Assembly: GCA_020026225.1 (NCBI GenBank) | Contig: JAHHQU010000056.1 | Coordinates: forward strand, 1 to 13,283 | Direction: 5' to 3' | DNA: 13,283 nucleotides | Origin: Phocaeicola sp. | GTDB lineage: Bacteria > Bacteroidota > Bacteroidia > Bacteroidales > Bacteroidaceae | Shown here: positions 7,021 to 13,283 of the stretch, one piece after another | Layout of the letters: the number at the start of each line of letters is the position of its first letter | How positions within the stretch are numbered: position 1 is the stretch's first letter | Notes under the pieces: model-generated | What the model was told of the DNA's origin: nothing | What the model saw: the letters and a program-made list of their open reading frames with translations, nothing else | Databases searched by the model: none | Program-made: the position numbers and the translations under genes

Positions 7021-7594
7021 ATGAAAAACCAAAAGCTCAAAACAAAAGACCTCTTTACAATTACCCCGCTCACACTTGTCAATGTAATTATTTTTTTGGC
7101 TGGCTCCTTTTTCTACATAAGTCCTATCACGATTCTTGCGATGCCTGTAGTTTTTTCACTTCTTGACGGAATCGTCTTTTATGTAATTTGCCAAAAAAGG
7201 CGCATTCCTTATTTATTCCATCAGAGGTATTATGGGTTTCTATCTTCCGTACACCCTCTTGTACGTGCTCGCAGGACTGATTGCGGAACTGATAATGGCA
7301 AAATTCAGATATGGGAATTCGAAAGGCGTGTGTGTCAGCTATATTGTAATGCAGGTTCTTGGAGCCATCGGCGGAACCATATACCCCTATGTAATTGCAT
7401 ATAATAGCTTTTTTTCTGATGCTGAAGCTATGGCAGCGCAAGGAGCAAACCAGAATGTGTTGGCTGCTGCCAATATGATCCAATCCTGAAGGTGCCTTAT
7501 CCTCTTATTCGCAGTTGCTATTGCTGCTTTTCTGGTTTTTTTACTTGCCAAATCAATCTTAAAAAAGTACTTTTGGGAAGAAAATGGTGTATAA
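7021..7594 (+). pseudogene. ECF transporter S component (MptD/Trep_Strep type), frameshift and in-frame stop
   Basis: Repaired, this is a membrane protein of about 190 residues with five or six hydrophobic segments, which binds the substrate for the ECF ATPase/T complex. The ATG at 7021 has an excellent GGAGGG site at 7009-7014 and follows the T component by 29 bases. The first frame runs to about 7192, where an A run (7193-7198) has one A too many. Shifting there restores QKGAFLIYSIRGIMGFYLP and a long hydrophobic course. That frame then meets TGA at 7487-7489, with open sequence RCLILLFAVAIAAFLVFLL and AKSILKKYFWEENGV up to TAA 7592-7594. The TGA probably replaces a TGG Trp. The general shape matches the family annotated as MptD or TIGR02185 (by memory, not by search). 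The substrate is unknown. Confidence 0.8.
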
Positions 7595-7596
7595 AA

Positions 7597-9342
7597 ATGA
7601 ACGAAGAAAAAAATGTTAAGCCGTCTTTCTTTAAAGAATTGGGCGTCTTTATGAATCCATATCAAAAAAAGTATGCCCTTTCTATTGTGCTGAGTATTTT
7701 TAGTGTGGCTGCCGGTATAGCCGCCTATGGCTTTGTGGGAAAAATTGTATTTGTTCTATTTGCAGGAAAAACAGCACTTACAAATATTCTCGCTTTTGCC
7801 ATAGCTGCGGCGGTATGCAAACTGCTAAATGCTTTGTTGCTGAACCTTTCTACATGGATTTCCCACAAGGCTGCATATCATACGCTTCAAGACATCCGTG
7901 AAGCATTGTCTGAAAAATTGCTTCGCCTTCCAATGGGCTACTTTGAAGAAAACGGCAGCGGCAGGCTCAAAACCATTCTTGTGGATCATGTGGAAGGAAT
8001 GGAAAAAACGCTGGCACATGTACTCCCGGAGCTCACAGCAAACCTGTTGGCACCTTTTTGCTGCATACTGTGGATGTTCTTTATTGATTGGAGACTCTCT
8101 CTTATTGCTCTTGTATGGATCATTATTGGGTTTTCGGTTACAGGCGGTATGATGACGGACTATTCTTCAAAATATGAAGGGCAAATCAAAGCGTTTAAGG
8201 GGATGAATCAGGCTGTTGTAGAATATGTGAACGGAATTGAAGTCATCAAAAACTTCGGGCAAGCAGACAAATGCTACCAAAAATATCAAGATGCAGTGTA
8301 CGGTCACGCCTGCTACAATGTGAACTGGCAAAAAGAAACTCAAAAATACGCTTCGCTAGGAATGGCCATTGCCCCCTTTTCCATCTTTCCCATATTGATT
8401 GGAGGCCTGATTTTTCACTCCTACGGAACCATGGAAGCAGGTTCTTTGTTTATGATGATCCTTCTTTCTTTTGGGATTTTCGGGCCTCTGATGAACGCAA
8501 TGAATTATTTTGACCAGTTGGCAGCAATGGGTACAAATGCCTCTGAAATCAAAGCGGTGCTGAATTACCCGGAATTGAAACGCGGCGAAGGTGTATCAAC
8601 AGAAAATCTAGATATCAGCTACAGCAATGTAAGCTTTTCGTATAAAGATGGGAAAAAAGTCCTGAAAAATATCTCTTTGCATATTCCACAAGGGTCCATG
8701 CTGGCACTCGTCGGTCCTTCCGGCAGTGGTAAGTCTACAATAGCCAAGCTTCTGGCAGGATTTTGGGATGCAGACGAGGGCAGTATTCAGATCGGAGCAA
8801 AGCCGATTGAAGACTTTACGCAGGAACAGCTAAATAGCCTCATCGCATATGTGGATCAGGAAACATTCCTTTTTGACGAAACGATCCAAGATAATATTCG
8901 TATTGGCTGTCCGGAAGCATCCTCTGAGGATGTGATAAAAACTGCAAGGCTTGCCTGTTGTGATGACTTTATCAGCGCACTTCCTCAGGGATATGAAACA
9001 AAAGCCGGTGAGTCTGGTGGACGGCTTTCTGGCGGTGAGCGGCAAAGAATCGCTATTGTACGAGCCATGATGAAAAATGCACCAATTATGATTTTAGATG
9101 AGGCCACTGCAAGTACCGACCCTGAAAATGAGGCTATGATCCAAAAAGCCTTAAATGCAGCAGCCAAAGGAAAGACTTTGATTATCGTAGCACATCGGCT
9201 TGCTACCATTGTAAACGCTGAACAGATTGCGTTTATAAAAGACGGTCAAATCAAAGCAATTGGAAATCATCGAGAATTGCTGCAAATATGTCCTGAGTAT
9301 AAGACAATGTGGGAACTGACGGAGGTGGACAAAAATGCTTAA
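7597..9342 (+). CDS. ABC transporter, exporter-fold permease/ATPase, subunit 1
   Basis: This 581-residue half-transporter has an N-terminal six-helix membrane domain (about 20-320) and a nucleotide-binding domain. Walker A GPSGSGKST is near residue 373, the Q-loop lies in AYVDQETFLFDETIQDNIR, signature LSGGERQR is near 477, Walker B IMILDEATAST is near 497-507 with the catalytic Glu, and the switch His is in VAHRL. I prefer ATG 7597 because an earlier GTG at 7492 in the same frame lies inside the S-component gene and adds a non-homologous extension. The ribosome binding site is weak (GGGAAG at 7575-7580, 16 bases away). The 8-base overlap with the next gene points to a heterodimer. The D-loop reads ASTDPE, not the common SALD. 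It could export the ECF substrate, or import like IrtAB/YbtPQ; it appears intact. Confidence 0.92.
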   Translation: MNEEKNVKPSFFKELGVFMNPYQKKYALSIVLSIFSVAAGIAAYGFVGKIVFVLFAGKTALTNILAFAIAAAVCKLLNALLLNLSTWISHKAAYHTLQDIREALSEKLLRLPMGYFEENGSGRLKTILVDHVEGMEKTLAHVLPELTANLLAPFCCILWMFFIDWRLSLIALVWIIIGFSVTGGMMTDYSSKYEGQIKAFKGMNQAVVEYVNGIEVIKNFGQADKCYQKYQDAVYGHACYNVNWQKETQKYASLGMAIAPFSIFPILIGGLIFHSYGTMEAGSLFMMILLSFGIFGPLMNAMNYFDQLAAMGTNASEIKAVLNYPELKRGEGVSTENLDISYSNVSFSYKDGKKVLKNISLHIPQGSMLALVGPSGSGKSTIAKLLAGFWDADEGSIQIGAKPIEDFTQEQLNSLIAYVDQETFLFDETIQDNIRIGCPEASSEDVIKTARLACCDDFISALPQGYETKAGESGGRLSGGERQRIAIVRAMMKNAPIMILDEATASTDPENEAMIQKALNAAAKGKTLIIVAHRLATIVNAEQIAFIKDGQIKAIGNHRELLQICPEYKTMWELTEVDKNA

Positions 9343-11071
9343 TACCTTTCGAAGAATATGGTCTTTCAGCGAAAAAAGACACAGAAGTTTAGTAAACGCT
9401 CTTGTGTTATCCTTTTTTCGTTCTGTTTTCGGTGTTACGCAGCTGATGGCGATTGTCCTCACTGTGAAGATTCTCTGCGGCAGTATTGATCCCAAATCCA
9501 GCATTATAAAAATAGTCATACTCACAGCAATTTGCATTCTTGGAAATTTTTTCACCAGCTATTTTGAGCAAATAAATACTTTAAAAAGTGGATTCTTTAT
9601 GACTGCGGATCAGCGTGTCGCAGTAGGCAGCCATTTGCAAAAAATGCCATTGGGATATTTCAACGATGCTTCCTCCGGACGAATTTGTGCTTCTTTGACA
9701 ACCACTCTTTCCAATGTTGAAACTGCGGCAGCAATGGTGATGGTTGGTATTGTTTCTGGGCTTTTTAGTGCATTCAGTCTGTTTGTGTTTATGCTTTTCT
9801 ACGACTGGCGCATTGGTATTTTATCCGGTGTGGGAATGCTCATCTATCTGCTTATTGTAAATTACCAGATGAAGCTGTCGAGATCTCTTGCTCCCATGCT
9901 GCAAGAAGCACAAAACGACCTCGCTAAAGCAGCACTATCCTTCCTACAGGGGATTAAGGTCACGAAGTCATTCAGCTTTAAAAATGGCGATAAGCATCTG
10001 AAGGAGACCATTGCGGAAAGTTGCAATAAGAATATTGCCCTCACCTCAAAATCGATGCCGTCCCAGTTTGCGGCAAGTATCTGTATTGCCATTTTTGAAT
10101 CCATCATTTTACTGGCATCCCTATATTTTTGTTTTCAAGCAGGGACTTTCGATATGATAAAGGTTGTTGTCCTTTTGATATTCAGCTTTATGGTTTATGC
10201 TTCCTTAAATCAGGCCGGTTCCATGCTTTCCATGATTGGTCTGTTGGATTCCGGCTTATCCGAGATTAAAAAGGTTGAAAATGAGGAACAACTCAAGCAG
10301 GAAACGCCTCATCAGAAAGCGGTATCAAACCGTATCGTTTTAGACCATGTATGCTTTTCCTACGGAGAAAATGAGGTTCTGCATGATGTTTCCATCACGA
10401 TTGAGCCGAACTCGCTCACTGCCCTGATAGGACCTTCCGGTTCGGGAAAAACCACTCTATGCCAATTGATCCCAAGATTCAGAGACATCTCCGCTGGGTC
10501 AATTACAATTGGCGGAGCTGATATTCGTTATATGCAAGGCGAAGATTTGATGCAAAAAATAAGCATGGTATTTCAACATGTGTATCTTTTTGAGGATACA
10601 ATTTTCAACAACATACGCTTTGGTAAGCCGGATGCAAGCTTGGAAGAGGTGAGAAAGGCGGCAAAGGCTGCCCATTGTGATGCCTTTATTATGGCACTTC
10701 CGAACGGTTACGACACAGTAGTAAAAGAAGGTGGAAACAGTCTTTCCGGTGGTGAAAAGCAGCGTATTTCCATTGCGAGAGCAATCCTCAAGGATTCTCC
10801 GATTGTCATTTTGGATGAGGCAACCAGTGCATTGGATGCTGAAAATGAACATGAGATTCTTGGGGCAATCGATATGCTGACAAAGGACAAGACGGTCATC
10901 ATGATTGCACATCGAATCAAATCGGTTGAAAGGGCAGATCATATCATTGTGCTTAAAAATGGCGGGGTTATTCAAGAAGGAACACACGTTGAACTAAAAA
11001 ACATGCCGGGTCTCTATGCGGATTTCCTTGCCTCCAGAGAAGAAGCGAAGCTTTGGCAGCTGAACACCTAA
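9335..11071 (+). CDS. ABC transporter, exporter-fold permease/ATPase, subunit 2
   Basis: This 578-residue partner half-transporter starts inside the end of subunit 1 (ATG 9335, stop of subunit 1 at 9340-9342). GGAGG is at 9321-9325 (in ...ctgacGGAGGtgg...), so translation is coupled. The membrane domain covers about residues 15-315, including DWRIGILSGVGMLIYLLIV. The ATPase domain has GPSGSGKTT near residue 366, Q-loop MVFQHVYLFEDTIFNNIRFG, signature LSGGEKQR near 470, Walker B IVILDEATSALD near 489 and switch His in IAHRIKS. Both subunits keep the catalytic Glu, so no degenerate site is evident. The gene ends the transporter cluster, and no clear terminator follows. Its substrate is unknown; the shared cluster suggests the same compound as the ECF system. 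Confidence 0.92.
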   Translation: MLNTFRRIWSFSEKRHRSLVNALVLSFFRSVFGVTQLMAIVLTVKILCGSIDPKSSIIKIVILTAICILGNFFTSYFEQINTLKSGFFMTADQRVAVGSHLQKMPLGYFNDASSGRICASLTTTLSNVETAAAMVMVGIVSGLFSAFSLFVFMLFYDWRIGILSGVGMLIYLLIVNYQMKLSRSLAPMLQEAQNDLAKAALSFLQGIKVTKSFSFKNGDKHLKETIAESCNKNIALTSKSMPSQFAASICIAIFESIILLASLYFCFQAGTFDMIKVVVLLIFSFMVYASLNQAGSMLSMIGLLDSGLSEIKKVENEEQLKQETPHQKAVSNRIVLDHVCFSYGENEVLHDVSITIEPNSLTALIGPSGSGKTTLCQLIPRFRDISAGSITIGGADIRYMQGEDLMQKISMVFQHVYLFEDTIFNNIRFGKPDASLEEVRKAAKAAHCDAFIMALPNGYDTVVKEGGNSLSGGEKQRISIARAILKDSPIVILDEATSALDAENEHEILGAIDMLTKDKTVIMIAHRIKSVERADHIIVLKNGGVIQEGTHVELKNMPGLYADFLASREEAKLWQLNT

Positions 11072-11283
11072 GGAATCAACACCGCAACACTTTTTATCTT
11101 CTTTTTGAAAATTGCAATAATGACTTGAATTTTTTAACAGAATATAGTTTCTTGATGATACCCAACAGATCCTGTCGAGGAACTCTGCAAATAGGTTGTT
11201 TAAGGCAGCATATCCTAGATGCTTTCTGGAATGGCATTGATCTCACCCATAGCTTATAATATTTTCTGACCACATAGTCCTGA
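11072..11283. other. Spacer between the ABC genes and the integrase remnant
   Basis: Two hundred and twelve A+T-rich bases. No terminator with a good stem and no coding pattern with recognisable motifs was found. A minus-strand frame at 11094-11297 encodes 67 basic residues that I could not place. The left boundary of the mobile-element debris probably lies here or in the next 90 bases. Confidence 0.5.
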
Positions 11284-11931
11284 ATGGTTTTTTCCATTGG
11301 GGATGAGCCATATTCAAAGGCAGTTTGTATGTTTATTTACAGTGCGTTCACAATCGGAGCAAGGTTCTATAAAACAGATATCAGACCGCCGGAACAGATT
11401 GGAGACTACTTGGAGCAGGCAAAAAACGAGGGTGCCCTACCAATCTTCTATCTGGAATTGACCACAGGGCTTCGCCGTGGAGAGCTGATGCCTCTGCTGT
11501 GGGAGGATGTGGATGTAGAAGCAAAAACCATCTCGGTGAGCAAATCGGTCTGCCGACTGAAAGGAGAGCTGCTCGTGACACCGTCGAAAACCCAGAACTC
11601 CATCCGCACCGTGGCGATCTCCCAGAAAGCACTGGAGCCGCTGAAGAACGCTGGAATTGACGAGAGCGTTCGGTTCCACGATTTGAGACACACCTTCGCG
11701 ACCGTGGCGCTGCAAAGCGGCATTGATGTGAAAACGGTGTCCAATATGTTGGGGCATTACTCCGCAGGCTTCACGCTGGACACCTACACCCATGTTACCG
11801 ACCAGATGCAAAAAGCCGCCGCCCAGCGGATGCAGGGCATAATGAATGCCGCCCTTCCGGGCGAACAGCCAGACCCGCCGCAGGATAACAGCTGTAAGGT
11901 TATTGAATTCAAAAGAGCCGTGAACACCTGA
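11284..11931 (+). pseudogene. Tyrosine recombinase/integrase, N-terminus lost and internal deletion
   Basis: This open frame of 215 residues resembles the catalytic domain of Tn916/phage-type tyrosine integrases only from about residue 32 (IRPPEQIGDYLEQAK). The core-binding and arm-binding domains are missing, and the first 30 residues look unrelated. The catalytic set is still visible: Arg64 in TGLRRGE, Lys102 in TPSKT, His132/Arg135 in HDLRH, His158 in MLGHY and Tyr168 in DTYTH. Between RTVAIS and HDLRH only about 20 residues remain where 60 or more are usual, so about 40-50 residues were deleted in frame. Base composition here is clearly richer in G+C than in the ABC genes, a sign of different origin. 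Most likely a remnant of an integrative element. A start at 11284 or 11329 is arbitrary. Confidence 0.8.
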
Positions 11932-11940
11932 GAAGAGAAC

Positions 11941-11982
11941 AGGAGCCGGAGCAATTACGCTCCGGCTCTTACTTGTTTGCTG
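11941..11982 (+). terminator. Hairpin terminator after the integrase remnant
   Basis: GAGCCGGAGC (11943-11952) and GCTCCGGCTC (11959-11968) form a perfect 10-bp stem with a 6-base AATTAC loop; an A-T and a G-U pair extend it to 12. The following sequence has scattered T (TTACTTGTTT), not a clean run, so efficiency is uncertain. Confidence 0.75.
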
Positions 11983-12119
11983 AAAATTCAAGACTATGAA
12001 ATTTGCGGCGCTGTAATCAACGACCGAGGCGTTCCAGTCGAATCACACGCTTTTCCTTTTTTTCATCCAACTCAATGAATTGTGCAGCACCGCCTCAGCT
12101 ATGGGTAACATAGGCCACC
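11983..12119. other. Unassigned sequence between two recombinase remnants
   Basis: I see no complete gene. On the minus strand a short open stretch (about 12022-12094) encodes AAQFIELDEKKEKRVIRLER followed by a few residues and a stop. It looks like the tail of a charged coiled protein, possibly from a mobile element, but I could not identify it. Confidence 0.4.
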
Positions 12120-12298
12120 ACACATATCAAAGAAATCCGGCGCTATGCATCCATTGAAGGGCTGGATGAAGCGGTGCTGAACCGGCTCATCAGCAAAACT
12201 TTGGTGGGGGAAGTCAAGAAGATTGACGGACGGAAGGAGCAGGAAGTCAGAATCGTTTTTATAACTTTGTCGGAGAAATCCCGGAGATTACAGCATAA
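12120..12298 (+). pseudogene. Large serine recombinase, C-terminal remnant
   Basis: The frame beginning near 12120 reads IKEIRRYASIEGLDEAVL, then NRLISKTLVGEVKKIDGRKE. This is the pattern at the C-terminal end of TnpX/Tn4451-type large serine recombinases (the region annotated DUF4368: 'I-KY--I-ELD--LL--LI-KI-VGE'). A frame change at the T run 12256-12260 restores YNFVGEIPEITA before TAA at 12296-12298. The catalytic and recombinase domains are absent. A terminator follows. It is a dead end of a transposon or conjugative element and a second recombinase type beside the tyrosine integrase. Confidence 0.7.
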
Positions 12299-12305
12299 TC
12301 ATTTC

Positions 12306-12346
12306 GCCTCATCTCTCAATCAGCGTGGGATGAGGCTTTTCTTTTT
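12306..12346 (+). terminator. Intrinsic terminator after the serine recombinase remnant
   Basis: GCCTCATC (12306-12313) pairs with GATGAGGC (12329-12336) around a 15-base loop, followed by TTTTCTTTTT. Stem plus U-rich tail is a classical terminator. Confidence 0.85.
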
Positions 12347-12413
12347 ATAAAATTGCGATAGATATATTCACAATTTGTTTACCATTAAATTTCCCATCGG
12401 ACAGTAGAAAACG

Positions 12414-12442
12414 ATGACGAAAGGCCCTACAAATGCTATAAT
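12414..12442 (+). promoter_or_regulatory. Promoter of the terminal membrane-protein gene
   Basis: A perfect -10 TATAAT (12437-12442) with the extended TG motif just before it (TGCTATAAT) and a weaker -35 ATGACG (12414-12419) are spaced by 17 bases. Transcription would start near 12449. This excludes the ATG at 12414 as the start of the downstream protein and supports the ATG at 12516. Confidence 0.75.
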
Positions 12443-12515
12443 GTTCGCATATAGATATGACAATTTGCCCATATTGAAATCTTTATACAAACAGATGATT
12501 GGAGACATTGCTATT

Positions 12516-13247
12516 ATGAGAAATCCATGGCCAATTTTTAGCATTGCGGCTCTCACCGGAGCTGCGTGTCTGATCTATGATCACTTTTTTTCTTACGAGA
12601 CCATGTGGATTGCTGTTGTGGCGATCCTTGCGCTGCTGGCTCTAGGCTTTTTCGCATATTGCAAATATGAACGCTGGCTGGCAAAGAAATTGAACCCTTA
12701 CGTAGTGGCCTATCAAAGTGACCACGACCTTAAAAAATTGAAACAAGGATTGGATCGCTGGCGTTCCTGGGCATTCAGTAAACATTCCCAAAATATCATT
12801 ACAGCGAACTGGTTCTCCGCTCTGCTGGAACAAAAGCACTGGACAGAAGCAGAAGAAACTTTGGAACAGTTTTTGCTTCGAGCCAAAAATACGCAGGATA
12901 AAATAGGGTATCACCTGCTTCGGGGAGATTACGCAAGAGCAATCGGAGACACCGAATTAGAGGAACAGGAACGACTTCTAAGCGAACAGCTAAAAAATCA
13001 GCTTGGAAATAAAAAGGGAGAATCAAGAGTACCCGCAAACGCCAAAGAGAGTAAATATGCTTTCTTTTGCTGGCTCTCTTTCAGCTTTGGTCTGGCACTG
13101 TTCGGAATCATCAGCAATATAGCCACCGGGGACTCAATACTCGGATCGGTTGGAGCCGGACTTTTTATTCTGGGCTTGTTCTCATTCCCAGTCTGCTTGA
13201 TCTGGCTGATTCTCTGGTTGATCCGGCGCAGAAAGATTAACTATTAA
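12516..13247 (+). CDS. Four-helix membrane protein of unknown function with a central helical domain
   Basis: I do not recognise this 243-residue protein. It has two N-terminal membrane helices (about residues 6-23 and 29-48), a soluble middle of about 125 residues, and two C-terminal helices (about 177-197 and 205-236) ending in a basic RRRK tail. The middle is helical, and WFSALLEQKHWTEAEETL followed by YHLLRGDYARAIGD looks like one or two TPR-like helix pairs; this resemblance is weak. I chose ATG 12516, with GGAG at 12501-12504. The in-frame ATG at 12414 lies in the promoter itself. The gene stands after a terminator and has its own promoter, so it is not part of the transporter cluster. 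It appears intact. Confidence 0.75.
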   Translation: MRNPWPIFSIAALTGAACLIYDHFFSYETMWIAVVAILALLALGFFAYCKYERWLAKKLNPYVVAYQSDHDLKKLKQGLDRWRSWAFSKHSQNIITANWFSALLEQKHWTEAEETLEQFLLRAKNTQDKIGYHLLRGDYARAIGDTELEEQERLLSEQLKNQLGNKKGESRVPANAKESKYAFFCWLSFSFGLALFGIISNIATGDSILGSVGAGLFILGLFSFPVCLIWLILWLIRRRKINY

Positions 13248-13268
13248 AAGTCAAGTCCTAAAATGAGT

Positions 13269-13273
13269 GGAGG
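13269..13273 (+). promoter_or_regulatory. Likely ribosome binding site of a gene beginning at the window edge
   Basis: GGAGG sits 10 bases before the last base of the window and 22 bases after the membrane-protein stop. This suggests a closely linked, co-transcribed gene starting at or just beyond the edge. An ATG at 13263 is also open to the end but has no ribosome binding site. Confidence 0.45.
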
Positions 13274-13283
13274 TGGTTTTCAC

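Noticed and set aside
7487..7489. Alternative genetic code with TGA as an amino acid
   Set aside because: TGA serves as a normal stop in intact genes here, for example at the end of the zinc ATPase gene (1318-1320) and the lipoprotein gene (2842-2844).
7492..7596. GTG start at 7492 for the first ABC half-transporter
   Set aside because: The extra 35 residues come from a different frame of the S-component gene and look unlike an ABC N-terminus. ATG 7597 directly follows the S-component stop and gives the usual length.
11094..11297. Minus-strand 67-residue frame as a gene
   Set aside because: No ribosome binding site or recognisable motif was found. The composition fits chance in A+T-rich spacer.
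12414..12515. ATG at 12414 as the start of the terminal membrane protein
   Set aside because: It falls in the promoter -35 and upstream of the -10 at 12437-12442, and the extra 34 residues have no ribosome binding site.

Overview
The window looks like a piece of chromosome from a low-to-moderate G+C Gram-positive gut anaerobe of the Clostridia, Ruminococcaceae/Lachnospiraceae type. This is inferred from strong GGAGG ribosome binding sites, the style of the zinc-transport lipoprotein operon, the TetR/ECF cluster, and the kind of recombinase remnants present. All recognisable genes lie on the + strand. No ribosomal or other taxonomic marker is present, so the assignment is not firm.

Region 1 (1-3001) is the end of a zinc/manganese-type ABC uptake operon: a 5'-truncated solute-binding protein with a His/Asp-rich tandem repeat, the ATPase, the permease, and a lipoprotein with a small domain that ends the operon. 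The genes overlap or nearly touch, and a strong intrinsic terminator closes the operon. Region 2 (3027-3999) is gene debris with its own promoter: an acetyltransferase N-terminus joined in frame to the middle of an alpha/beta hydrolase, whose tail is frameshifted, then a truncated and frameshifted XRE-type regulator.

Region 3 (4006-11071) is a coherent accessory transport cluster. A near-consensus promoter overlaps a double palindromic operator and drives a TetR-family repressor. It is followed by an energy-coupling-factor (ECF) transporter, in which two ATPase domains and the T component read as one fused polypeptide, and by a membrane S component. Two overlapping genes for a probable heterodimeric exporter-fold ABC transporter come last. 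The layout suggests one regulated system that handles a single small molecule, with ECF import coupled to a second ABC pump that may be an exporter or an IrtAB-like importer. The ECF part is broken in this copy: two homopolymer frameshifts in the ATPase/T gene, and one homopolymer frameshift plus an in-frame TGA in the S component. The TetR gene and both ABC genes are intact.

Region 4 (11072-12346) is mobile-element debris: a tyrosine integrase without its N-terminus and with an internal deletion, and the C-terminal tail of a large serine recombinase, each followed by a hairpin terminator. Region 5 (12414-13283) has a promoter and an intact four-helix membrane protein of unknown function, then what looks like the ribosome binding site of a further gene. 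The decayed genes on both sides of the ECF/ABC cluster suggest that it sits in a recombination hot spot.
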